Positions 8,162 through 15,710 of a stretch of DNA of 64,000 nucleotides are shown piece by piece; positions within the stretch are counted from its first letter, which is position 1, and every line of letters begins with the position of its first letter. The position numbers were made by a program, and so were the translations under genes. This stretch comes from an uncultured Eubacteriales bacterium (GTDB lineage Bacteria; Bacillota; Clostridia; Oscillospirales; Butyricicoccaceae): contig CAJTUM010000005.1 of assembly GCA_910579575.1 (NCBI GenBank), forward strand, positions 83,944 through 147,943. The letters run 5' to 3'. The notes beneath the pieces were generated by a model. That model was not told the DNA's origin. It saw only the letters and a program-made list of their open reading frames with translations, and ran no database searches.

Positions 8162-9911
8162 ATTCCTCCTCCAACTCCCGTCGAATGGTTCGCCGGTTTT
8201 GCAGGCGGATGGCAAAGCTGGCGTTCTGCCTGGTGTCGGCGGCCTTCAAAAAGGCCAGCAGCCCCCAAGCGCTAATCATGCTGGAGCCGCCGTGGGAAAT
8301 GAAGGGCAGCGTCACGCCGGTTAGCGGCAGCAGGTCTGTCGAACCGAAGATATTGAGCATACTCTGAAAAACCAGCAGCGAGGAGGCGGCGCAGGCGGCG
8401 ATGGTATAAAAGCTGGAGCGTCCTGCCTTTGTGGCGCGGACGGCGAAGACCGACAGGGTAATCAGGCCCCCTACGGCCAGCAACGCGATAATCAGCCCCC
8501 ACTCCTCGCAGAGCATTCCAAAAACCAGGTCGGTGTCGGCGGCAAAGATATTTTTCAGCCAGCCCCGGCCCGCTCCCACGCCGATGAGGCCGCCGGAAGC
8601 GGCGGCGCTCATGGCCCTGGTTTGCTGAAAACCGGCGCCGCTGGCGTCCTGCCACACATGGCCCCAGACGGCGAAACGATTGGCGATATAGGGCTTAAAG
8701 CGCAGAACCATCATGCCCGCAAAGGCCGCGCCGCCGCAAATCAGGGAGAGCGTGGCAAAATCCCCGGAGCGCAAATAGGCAATGACCAAAAACGTGACGA
8801 AAAAAATGGCGGCGGAGCCGAAATCCCGCATCAGGGCCAAGCAGCCCAAGCAAAAGCCGGAAAACAAAATAAAGCCATAGAGATTGCGCCGGGCGAATAG
8901 CCTGTCCAGCGTGGCGGAGCCGGCATAGACAAAGGCGATTTTAATCAGCTCTGAGGGTTGGACGCTGAAACCAAACAAAGAAATCCAGTTGCGGGCGCCG
9001 TGGTTGACCCCGGCGACGGCCAAATTGACCGCGAAAAGCGCCACAGCCACAGCCCCCATGAAATGCCGCAGCTTCACCGCACGGCGCAAATCCCGCAGAT
9101 AAAAGCCCAAAGCCAGAAAGCCCAACACCCCTATAACGACGGCCAGCAGCTGCTTGAGCGCCGCTTCCGGCGCGGAAGAAGAGACGACGGCCAGCGACAG
9201 CGTACACAGAAAAAAGGCCACGATTTCCATCTCGAACCCCACCCGGCGCAGAGCCCGCAAAGCGCAGACATAGCACCACATCAAGCAGCACAGGCCGAAA
9301 AAAGCCAAGGGAATCTGGACACTCCAATCCGGCCCCTGGACCACGGCGAACTGGAGCACTGTGAGCAGCTGAAAAAAGGTCAGAATCACCAGGGAGGCCC
9401 AGGGGGAAACCGGCTTTGTCTGCCGCCGGCCGGAAAGCTCCGCCATCCGCCGGGAGGCGGGCGCTCTCTGAAACTCCAGGTCCACCCCGCCCACCGTCAG
9501 GACGTCTCCATAGCGCAAGGGCGTTTTCCCTTCAATCTCCTGACCGTTGACCTGCGTGCCCCCTTTGCTGCCCAGATCCATCGCTTCCCACTTCCCCTGG
9601 TCGTCCCGGATCAACGCCGCGTGGGAGCGGGAGATTGTGGGATAATCCACGACCAGATCTGCGCTGGCCGCCCGGCCCAAGGTGTTTTCCCAATGGGTGA
9701 TCGGCAGACGGATTCCCTCAGGCAGCCGCAGGCAAGCCCAGGTTTCCACCGGCGTTTTCACCTGCGCCAGGGACCGCAGCACATCCAACAGCAGCCCTAA
9801 GGCCAGCAGCGGCGCCGCCCAACGAAATATGCCGGTATACCAGGGCCCCGCCTGGGGATACGCTTGCAAAAAATCAAAAATCGGCTGAAATAAAATCTGT
9901 ATCTGTTCCAT
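8148..9911 (-). CDS. FHA domain-SEDS (FtsW/RodA/SpoVE) fusion, peptidoglycan polymerase
   Basis: The start ATG 9911 (gaggt 9 nt upstream) gives 587 aa. One N-terminal span (residues ~25-45) is followed by a cytoplasmic FHA domain at about 65-150 (LGRAASADLVVD, ISRSHAALI, GTQVNGQEI, the phosphothreonine-binding loops). About ten spans of the SEDS fold follow, with the conserved ARNWISLFGFSVQPSELIKI region (GARNWI and QPSELIK) and PLTGVTLPFISHGGSSM. SEDS proteins polymerise lipid II. The FHA domain implies docking of a Ser/Thr-kinase-phosphorylated partner; no kinase gene is in the window. The gene precedes and overlaps its class B PBP partner. Confidence 0.92.
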   Translation of the reverse strand: MEQIQILFQPIFDFLQAYPQAGPWYTGIFRWAAPLLALGLLLDVLRSLAQVKTPVETWACLRLPEGIRLPITHWENTLGRAASADLVVDYPTISRSHAALIRDDQGKWEAMDLGSKGGTQVNGQEIEGKTPLRYGDVLTVGGVDLEFQRAPASRRMAELSGRRQTKPVSPWASLVILTFFQLLTVLQFAVVQGPDWSVQIPLAFFGLCCLMWCYVCALRALRRVGFEMEIVAFFLCTLSLAVVSSSAPEAALKQLLAVVIGVLGFLALGFYLRDLRRAVKLRHFMGAVAVALFAVNLAVAGVNHGARNWISLFGFSVQPSELIKIAFVYAGSATLDRLFARRNLYGFILFSGFCLGCLALMRDFGSAAIFFVTFLVIAYLRSGDFATLSLICGGAAFAGMMVLRFKPYIANRFAVWGHVWQDASGAGFQQTRAMSAAASGGLIGVGAGRGWLKNIFAADTDLVFGMLCEEWGLIIALLAVGGLITLSVFAVRATKAGRSSFYTIAACAASSLLVFQSMLNIFGSTDLLPLTGVTLPFISHGGSSMISAWGLLAFLKAADTRQNASFAIRLQNRRTIRRELEEEYEED

Positions 9912-10140
9912 AGGATTGTACCTCAATGGGAAGGCGCGGCTATTTGCGCCGCGGAAGCTCCCTCTGTCCGACGAACTGCTTAGGTCCTCTGAACGTCTGC
10001 AAGTTGCAGACATTTAGGCGCGACGACTGACCATATTATAATTATTATATATATCATACCATTCTCCCTCGCAATCGTCCAGCTGAAAATCGCCGGAAAA
10101 CGCGCCTCAGCGGCGGCCCTGCCCTTTTGTCGAAAATTTC

Positions 10141-10169
10141 TGGACATTCCGGCGGCGCCATGATACGAT
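10141..10169 (+). promoter_or_regulatory. possible promoter of the MocR gene
   Basis: TGGACA (10141-10146), 17 nt, TACGAT (10164-10169), giving a leader of about 200 nt. The 468-bp gap 9912-10379 otherwise shows only an AT-rich tract near 10031-10056 that could hold the minus-strand promoter of the FHA-SEDS gene (TTGCGA about 17 nt before a TATATA). No gene could be supported there. Confidence 0.4.
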
Positions 10170-10379
10170 AGGAAAAATTGAGAACAAACTTGTTTTCGGC
10201 ACGGCGGCAGGGGCGGCGAGCCGGCAGCCTCCGCTGGATTTCAGCATAGCGACGGATGAAAAAACAGACGGAAACGCTCGAGCTCCTGCGCTTTGCCAAC
10301 CTCCCTGGCTTCGGCCGGCTGATCGAACGACAATCCCCTTTTACACGGGAAGATAACCGAAGGAAACGGCGGCGAAACC

Positions 10380-11777
10380 ATGAGCATTCTGACTGTTCGG
10401 CTGGACCCTGAGCGGAAACAGCCTTATTATTTCCAGCTTTACCAAGCGATTTTGCAGGAAATTCAAAACGGCGGCCTGGCCGCCGGAGAAAAATTGCCCT
10501 CCAAGCGAACGCTGGCCCAACGCCTTTCCGTCAGCGTCAATACGGTGGACTCCGCTTACCAAATGCTTACGGTGGAGGGGTATCTGCGGGCGGCGGACCG
10601 CAGCGGCTTCTATGTCCAGCCACTGGCCCGGCTGACGCCGCCGGCAGAAGAGGAACCCCTTTGCCCGCCTCCGGCGCCGCAGCCCAGCTGCGAATTCAAC
10701 TGCGCCGCCGGTTCTGTGGATACCGACGCCTTCCCCTTTGAAACCTGGTCCCGGCTGAGCCGCAGCGTAATGTATCGCCAACCTCAGTTGCTGCACCATG
10801 GGGACCCGCAGGGAGACCTGGAGCTTCGCCAGGCCCTGTGCCGGTATCTGCGGCAGGCCCGGGGCGTCCGATGCAGGCCGGAGCAGATGATTATCGGCGC
10901 CGGTATGGAATATCTGCTGATGGCGCTGTGTTGTCTTCTGCCGGAGGACACGCTGTTCGCCATGGAGGAACCGGGTTATCCCAAGGCGGCTCAGGCCGTC
11001 CGAAACAGCGGCAGGCGGCTGGTCCACATCCCTTTGGAAGGGGGCGGAATGTCTGCGGAGCTGCTGGAGCAAAGCGGCGCTCAGTGCGCTTATCTCACCC
11101 CCTCTCACCAGTTTCCCACCGGCTCGGCGACGCCTGCGGGCCGGCGGAGCCAGCTGCTGCAATGGGCCGCCGCCGCGCCGGGCCGCTATCTGATTGAAGA
11201 CGATTACGACAGCGAATTTCGCTACAGCGGCCGGCCCATCCCCGCCCTCCAGGGGGCGGACCGCCGCGGCCAGGTGATTTATTGCGGCACCTTTTCCCGC
11301 AGCATAGCGCCCTCCATCCGCATCGCCTATCTGGCGCTTCCTCCCAGCTTGCTGCCGCTATACCGCCGGCGGTTTTCTCTGCAATCCTCCACGGTCTCCC
11401 GGTTTGAGCAGCATACTTTGGGGCGCTTTATCCAGGAAGGTTTTTACGAGCGGCATTTGAACCGAACGCGGAACCTCTACAAAAAACGCCGGGATTTGCT
11501 GATCGACCAGCTGAAACAGACCGCCGCCGGCCCCTGGATTGAGATCCTGGGCGCTGAAGCGGGGCTGCATCTGCTGCTGCGGCTGACCAACGGCTTGAGA
11601 GAAGAGGAAATGCTGGAGCGGGCCCGCGGGCAAGGCGTCGCGCTGACGGGCCTTTCCGCCTATTACCAAGACCCGACCCTGGCGCCGGAGGCCCACGTTC
11701 TGTGCGGCTACGCTCACATCCCCCAGCAAAAAATCCCCGCCCTGGCCCAGGCCCTGGGCCGAGCCTGGACCATTTGA
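10380..11777 (+). CDS. MocR/PdxR-type GntR regulator with aminotransferase-like domain, PLP lysine replaced
   Basis: This 465-aa protein has a GntR winged helix at residues ~8-80 (LPSKRTLAQRLSVSVNTVDSAYQML) followed by a fold-type-I aminotransferase domain (~110-465). The PLP-pocket segment LIEDDYDSEFRYSG is intact. The motif normally reading GTFSK, whose Lys forms the Schiff base with PLP, reads GTFSR here (Arg307). MocR proteins bind PLP and an amine or amino acid to control transport or B6 genes. Without the lysine this copy cannot form an internal aldimine, so it may sense a different ligand or bind PLP non-covalently. The following DUF4253 gene lies 31 bp downstream and is probably co-transcribed. 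Confidence 0.9.
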   Translation: MSILTVRLDPERKQPYYFQLYQAILQEIQNGGLAAGEKLPSKRTLAQRLSVSVNTVDSAYQMLTVEGYLRAADRSGFYVQPLARLTPPAEEEPLCPPPAPQPSCEFNCAAGSVDTDAFPFETWSRLSRSVMYRQPQLLHHGDPQGDLELRQALCRYLRQARGVRCRPEQMIIGAGMEYLLMALCCLLPEDTLFAMEEPGYPKAAQAVRNSGRRLVHIPLEGGGMSAELLEQSGAQCAYLTPSHQFPTGSATPAGRRSQLLQWAAAAPGRYLIEDDYDSEFRYSGRPIPALQGADRRGQVIYCGTFSRSIAPSIRIAYLALPPSLLPLYRRRFSLQSSTVSRFEQHTLGRFIQEGFYERHLNRTRNLYKKRRDLLIDQLKQTAAGPWIEILGAEAGLHLLLRLTNGLREEEMLERARGQGVALTGLSAYYQDPTLAPEAHVLCGYAHIPQQKIPALAQALGRAWTI

Positions 11778-11808
11778 ACCCAAATACAATCCAAAAGGAG
11801 TTTTCCTG

Positions 11809-12588
11809 ATGAAAGACTATGTCCCCTCTGTCCTTTGCCGACAAATGACGTCGTTTTTGGACTGCCCTTGTCAACCCTTTGGCCCCATGCGAGACGACGG
11901 TCCGCTGATCGACGCTTGGCGGGCCGCTCGAATGCAGGGCGAAAAGGAGGGCTTCACCCCAGTAATCGTCGCCGCAGACGAAACTCTGTGGGAATGCCTG
12001 ACCATGGCCGTCGACCCGGCGAAGGACATGGCGTTCGACCTGGAGCAGGTCCGAGCTTATCGGAAAGAACTCTTAAAAAATCCTCTGCCCGTAGCGGAGG
12101 ACTATTTCCAGTATCGCCTGGACCGGATGAAGCGAGAGGCTGCAGAAGACGGCGTCGATTTTCTGAAAACCGTCATAGGTCGGGCGGGCCCAGGGGAAAC
12201 CGTCGCCGCCTTCAGCGGCTATTGGGATTTTGACGCTCCCGGGCGGACAAAAGAAGCGATTCTGGCCAAAATCCCTACGCCCAACCCCTGGCAGGTTTTC
12301 GCCTGGCTGCCTATGGGCGGCTGGAACGACTGCCCTGGCGAATTGGAAATGATGACGGCGGCGCAAGATTGGTTCCGGCGCTTTGGCGCGGTCCCCGCTG
12401 TTCTGGCCTGCGACACCCTGGAATTTGCCCTGAATTTCCCCGTCCCCGCCGGCCGGTCCATGGACCTGGCTCTGGAGCACTATGCCTTCTGCCCGGACCG
12501 AGCGCTCCAAAGCGGCCCAGACGACAACGTCGCCACATTGGCGGCCACGCTGGAGCAATCCTCCGTCTGGTATTTTTGGTGGGATTAA
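11809..12588 (+). CDS. DUF4253 domain-containing protein
   Basis: This 259-aa cytoplasmic protein ends with the family hallmark. The last ~110 residues contain WQVFAWLPMGGWNDCPG, a conserved ACDTLEF segment, HYAFCPDRALQ and the terminal SSVWYFWWD. DUF4253 proteins have no established biochemical role. The ribosome site aaaaggag sits 8 nt before the ATG, and the gene follows the MocR regulator closely. A shared terminator separates it from the convergent lipoprotein gene. Confidence 0.85.
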   Translation: MKDYVPSVLCRQMTSFLDCPCQPFGPMRDDGPLIDAWRAARMQGEKEGFTPVIVAADETLWECLTMAVDPAKDMAFDLEQVRAYRKELLKNPLPVAEDYFQYRLDRMKREAAEDGVDFLKTVIGRAGPGETVAAFSGYWDFDAPGRTKEAILAKIPTPNPWQVFAWLPMGGWNDCPGELEMMTAAQDWFRRFGAVPAVLACDTLEFALNFPVPAGRSMDLALEHYAFCPDRALQSGPDDNVATLAATLEQSSVWYFWWD

Positions 12589-12629
12589 ATCGTCCTTCTT
12601 CCGCCGAAGCCGGCTCAGAAGAACGCGCA

Positions 12630-12659
12630 AAAAAACAGCCCTTTATAGGGCTGTTTTTT
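12630..12659. terminator. bidirectional terminator
   Basis: A 12-bp stem (aaaaaacagccc / gggctgtttttt) with a 6-nt loop lies between the convergent DUF4253 and DUF3298 genes and touches the stop codon of the latter. Confidence 0.88.
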
Positions 12660-13497
12660 AGTCCTCCTCCGAAGGCTGAACCATCAAATGCTCCAGGCTT
12701 TCCAAAGGAATCTCGGCCAGGCGTCCGCCGGCGCTTTCCGTGCTGACCACGCTTTCATCCAGGCATAAATAGAGGGTATCCTCTCCAATGGCAAAGGCGC
12801 TGTCCTGCTTCTGAAACGAAAAGTCGTCTACAGAAATATTCTCTATCTGGTTTTCATCCATCCAAAGTTGAATCTGCCGCTTCACTTCCTGCTCCGCTTC
12901 GCTTGCGTCGGCGAACAGGTCCGCCAGTTTGACCAGCCATCCTGTGGTACAGTCAAAGGTTTCGGCGCTGTAAACCGTCTTTTCTTTGCCGTTGACGTCC
13001 AGATACCGATAGGAACGGGATAGGCTGATTCGCTGGCCGGCAGCCTGGCGAATCTGATAATCAAAATCCACCCGGTATTCCAGCTCGAGCTGCTGAGCGC
13101 TCTGCCAGCTTTCGCCGTAATAAGCCTTGATCTGGTTGAAATAACTCTCGCAGTCCTGCTGTAAAACGCTGAGCTCTGCCCGGTAATGCTGGTTGATCTT
13201 TTCCAGAATGGGGGCTTTGTCTCCCTCCGCCTCAAATTGGGGAAGCGACACGCGGTAAATCGCCGCCTGCTCGCCGGAGGGCAGGCTCAGCTTTTTTTCA
13301 TACAAAAGCTCTCGGGCCTGATAAACCTGGACCGGAGCGCCGGACTCTGTTTCCGCCGGGGCGACGCTATCCTCCTGCGGCGTTGGTTGGGGCTGGCTGA
13401 AGCCGCCCACCGCGCAGCCGCCGCACAAGCAAGCCAAGGCCAGCGTCCCTGCGGCCAAAGCGCGCCCAACGGTTTTTTTCAATCTGGTAACTGGCAT
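12658..13497 (-). CDS. secreted DUF3298 (RsiV-like) protein, probable lipoprotein
   Basis: ATG 13497 is preceded by aaaggag at 7 nt; longer frames upstream lack a ribosome site. The 279-aa product has a basic N-terminus and a hydrophobic core ending in a Cys-rich stretch (LALACLCGGC) that suggests lipid anchoring, although no perfect lipobox is present. A Pro/Gln/Thr-rich linker follows. From residue ~55 the protein matches DUF4163/DUF3298 ectodomains (RYLDVNGKEKTVYSAETFD, ISVDDFSF, AEIPLESL), the fold found in RsiV and PdaC. There is no sigma-factor gene beside it, so a free-standing extracellular binding role is likelier than anti-sigma activity. Confidence 0.85.
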   Translation of the reverse strand: MPVTRLKKTVGRALAAGTLALACLCGGCAVGGFSQPQPTPQEDSVAPAETESGAPVQVYQARELLYEKKLSLPSGEQAAIYRVSLPQFEAEGDKAPILEKINQHYRAELSVLQQDCESYFNQIKAYYGESWQSAQQLELEYRVDFDYQIRQAAGQRISLSRSYRYLDVNGKEKTVYSAETFDCTTGWLVKLADLFADASEAEQEVKRQIQLWMDENQIENISVDDFSFQKQDSAFAIGEDTLYLCLDESVVSTESAGGRLAEIPLESLEHLMVQPSEED

Positions 13498-13660
13498 AAA
13501 AGGCTCCTTTCCAAGAGCCGGCCGCCGCTTTTCGCTGTCTTGGGGGCCGGTCCTCGTCGACGCGACGAAACAGAAGCAAAGCGCTTTTTCCATTGCGTCG
13601 ACGATACGCATTATAGACGTTTTGAGCCTGTCCGTCAACATTTTAGAGGAAAAGAACGAA

Positions 13661-13684
13661 AAACGCCGGCGTTTGCCGGCGTTT
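13661..13684 (-). terminator. terminator of the C26 amidotransferase gene
   Basis: A 10-bp GC-rich stem (aaacgccggc / gccggcgttt) with a 4-nt loop lies about 20 nt after the minus-strand stop at 13703. Confidence 0.75.
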
Positions 13685-13702
13685 CCGTCTTCTGGCGGAG
13701 GT

Positions 13703-14416
13703 TTATTTTCCGCCGTTCGCTTGAACCAGCTCCAGGAAATAGGAAAACAACGGCGCCATATCCGGCGTGCGTTCGTCCCGCATGGTATTGGTCAGCCGTT
13801 CGGGGTGCCACTGGACGCCAAACAGAGGCAGACTTTCATGCTCATAGGCTTCAATCACCCCGTCCGGGGCCTCGGCGGCCAGCTTCAGGCCAGGCGCCAG
13901 CCGGCGGACCGCCTGGTGATGGGTGCTATTGACCAAAAATTCCGTTCCCAACAGCCTTTCCACAAAAGAGCCTGGCACGGCTTTCACACTGTGCCGCAGC
14001 TCGTAGCTGCTGTGAAACAGCCCCTTTTGATGCGCCAAATCCTGATACATATCGCCGCCCAAATAGACGTTGAGCAGCTGCTCGCCCCGGCAAATACCCA
14101 TCACGGCCTTCCCCTGGGCCAGAAATTCCTTGAGAAGGGCATACTCAAACTCGGTCCGAGGCGTATCCACCTTCACGGTGTCGTTGTAAATCGATTCGCC
14201 GAATAAATCCGGCTCGATATCCGGCCCGCCTGCCAACAGCAGGCCGTCGCACAGATGAGAAAGCTCTTTGGCGCACTGCTCTCCGCCCAGAATGGGCGCA
14301 GCGCCGGCGGCGGCAATCGCCCGGGCATAAGCCGACGGGCTGTAATGGGCCCGCTGCTCTGTAGGCATGACATAAGAATCGGTGGGAATTAAAATCGTCA
14401 GTTTTCCGTCAATCAT
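13703..14416 (-). CDS. gamma-glutamyl-gamma-aminobutyrate hydrolase family protein (peptidase C26)
   Basis: This 237-aa class I glutamine-amidotransferase-fold hydrolase shows the oxyanion segment LLLAGGPDIEP, the nucleophile elbow MGICRGEQLLN with the catalytic Cys, and the His-Glu pair FGVQWHPE. The PuuD family splits gamma-glutamyl amides such as gamma-Glu-GABA in polyamine breakdown. No other putrescine gene is near, so the substrate here is unassigned. The ribosome site aggagg lies 8 nt before ATG 14416, and a well-formed promoter lies 57 nt upstream. Confidence 0.92.
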   Translation of the reverse strand: MIDGKLTILIPTDSYVMPTEQRAHYSPSAYARAIAAAGAAPILGGEQCAKELSHLCDGLLLAGGPDIEPDLFGESIYNDTVKVDTPRTEFEYALLKEFLAQGKAVMGICRGEQLLNVYLGGDMYQDLAHQKGLFHSSYELRHSVKAVPGSFVERLLGTEFLVNSTHHQAVRRLAPGLKLAAEAPDGVIEAYEHESLPLFGVQWHPERLTNTMRDERTPDMAPLFSYFLELVQANGGK

Positions 14417-14472
14417 GGTCGCAGCCTCCTGGCTTTTGAGTTTTTGAATGGGTCTTGGGGTTTGCGTTTTTA

Positions 14473-14501
14473 ACTATACCATTCGCCTTGGGGGTTTGCA
14501 A
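14473..14501 (-). promoter_or_regulatory. sigma-A promoter of the C26 amidotransferase gene
   Basis: TTGCAA (14501-14496), 17 nt, TATAGT (14478-14473) on the minus strand. Confidence 0.8.
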
Positions 14502-14543
14502 GGGCTTTTCCGCTTCCGGCCTGTCAAGGCAGTTTTAGAGCGC

Positions 14544-14572
14544 AAAAAACAGGGCGGCTTTGCCGCCCTGTT
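14544..14572 (-). terminator. terminator of the stalk-domain protein gene
   Basis: An 11-bp stem (aacagggcggc / gccgccctgtt) with a 3-nt loop is followed on the minus strand by a T-run, 27 nt after the stop. Confidence 0.88.
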
Positions 14573-14598
14573 CAAAAAACGCATCAAACGCCTGACGA

Positions 14599-15351
14599 TC
14601 AATTCAATACGATGTCGTAAATGCCGTAGTAAGCGGAATTTTTATTTCGATCGTTGCTGGAAAACAGATCCGCATTAGGTACTTCCTCGCACACCAGATC
14701 GATCTTCACATTGGCGGCGCCGCCCAGAGGGATGGTAATGGTCTGGGGGGAGCCGTCCCATTTCAGCTCATACGACTTGAAGGAAACTGTGTCCAGAGCG
14801 ATCAGCAGCGTCGCGTTGCGCTGGAGGTCGCCCACATGGCCAATTGTGAAGGTCATGGTTTCATGTCCTGTGGTGTTCCACAGCCCAGTGCCGTTGAATC
14901 CGCGGCCGCCGTGATCGTCGCCGTACTTTGTGCTATGTACGCTTTGAAGCACCACGCCGTTGGTGTGCGCAATACCCGCCACCTCAAAGGTTTTACTCGG
15001 GTCGCTGTTATAGGTGGTTCCGTTGTTCACCTGATAGGGAGTAGACTTTGTCTTACTGCCGATGTAGACGGTGTTGGTGGAGCCGTCCCAGTCCACGGGC
15101 TTGCCCAGAGCGGAGCCGATGCCGCGCACAGGCAGATAGGTAGTGCCGCTGGCGTCCTCAATAAAGGGCTCTATGGGGTTGCCGGCGGCGTCTCTGGGAA
15201 CAACCTCCACGCCGTCCACCACCATCTTGATATCCCGATAAGTGACGTCCATAGTGCGCTTGGCGTTGGCGGCTGCCGCGGCGCCGACAAGCGTAACGGC
15301 CACGGCGGCTACCGCCAGGGGGCGGCGGAGCTTTTTGCTGAGATGTTTCAT
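14599..15351 (-). CDS. secreted copper-amine-oxidase-type stalk protein with C-terminal NPCBM-like domain
   Basis: The start is ATG 15351 (aggagagg upstream). The 250-aa product has a Sec signal (KKLRRPLAVAAVAVTLVGAAAAANA) cleaved near residue 31. Residues ~35-105 resemble the copper amine oxidase N-terminal 'stalk' domain (MVVDGVEVVPRD, TYLPVRGIGSALGKPVDWDG, NTVYIG). Residues ~120-250 form a beta-rich domain similar to NPCBM (TFEVAGIAHTNG, MTFTIGHVGD, YELKWDGSPQTITIPLGG). This combination is common among surface proteins of gut Clostridia, presumably for binding wall or glycan. It is monocistronic. Confidence 0.85.
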   Translation of the reverse strand: MKHLSKKLRRPLAVAAVAVTLVGAAAAANAKRTMDVTYRDIKMVVDGVEVVPRDAAGNPIEPFIEDASGTTYLPVRGIGSALGKPVDWDGSTNTVYIGSKTKSTPYQVNNGTTYNSDPSKTFEVAGIAHTNGVVLQSVHSTKYGDDHGGRGFNGTGLWNTTGHETMTFTIGHVGDLQRNATLLIALDTVSFKSYELKWDGSPQTITIPLGGAANVKIDLVCEEVPNADLFSSNDRNKNSAYYGIYDIVLN

Positions 15352-15600
15352 GTGCGATCCTCTCCTAAATAAAAAAATTAGACGGTTCCTTCTCCCCCTT
15401 CTGCAGCGCAGGGAAAGAATTTCGACAACCATTTTAACATATTGTTCAAATTTGTCAAGCAGCCTCGACGAAATCCGCGGCCGCTTCCTTAGAAATAGAA
15501 CGAAGCGCAGCGATTCGCAGGCGTTTTAACCAGGACGCCGGCTATTGCCGTTCCAACCGGGAGCTCTGTGCGAACCCGTTGATAGAGGCTTTCCGCATTT

Positions 15601-15620
15601 GTGTAAAATTCCCTTTACAC
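15601..15620. promoter_or_regulatory. inverted repeat upstream of the Na/Pi transporter promoter
   Basis: A 7-bp perfect dyad, gtgtaaa-6 nt-tttacac, ends 13 nt before the -35 box of the transporter promoter. The position suits an activator or repressor site. The rest of the 359-bp gap 15352-15710 shows nothing else I can support. Confidence 0.4.
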
Positions 15621-15633
15621 TGGCCTTTTCTCA

Positions 15634-15663
15634 TTGACGACGCCAGGCTTTCATTGGTATCAT
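15634..15663 (+). promoter_or_regulatory. sigma-A promoter of the Na/Pi cotransporter gene
   Basis: TTGACG (15634-15639), 18 nt, TATCAT (15658-15663), with a start about 40 nt before the ATG at 15711. Confidence 0.75.
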
Positions 15664-15710
15664 AGAGTTTAGAGAGACAATTATTTTGAAAAAGCGAGAA
15701 AGGTGAAAGT

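Noticed and set aside
10054..10379. Small genes in the gap before the MocR gene (frames at 10054-10299 minus and from 10257 plus)
   Set aside because: No ribosome sites, compositionally biased translations, and overlap with likely promoters.
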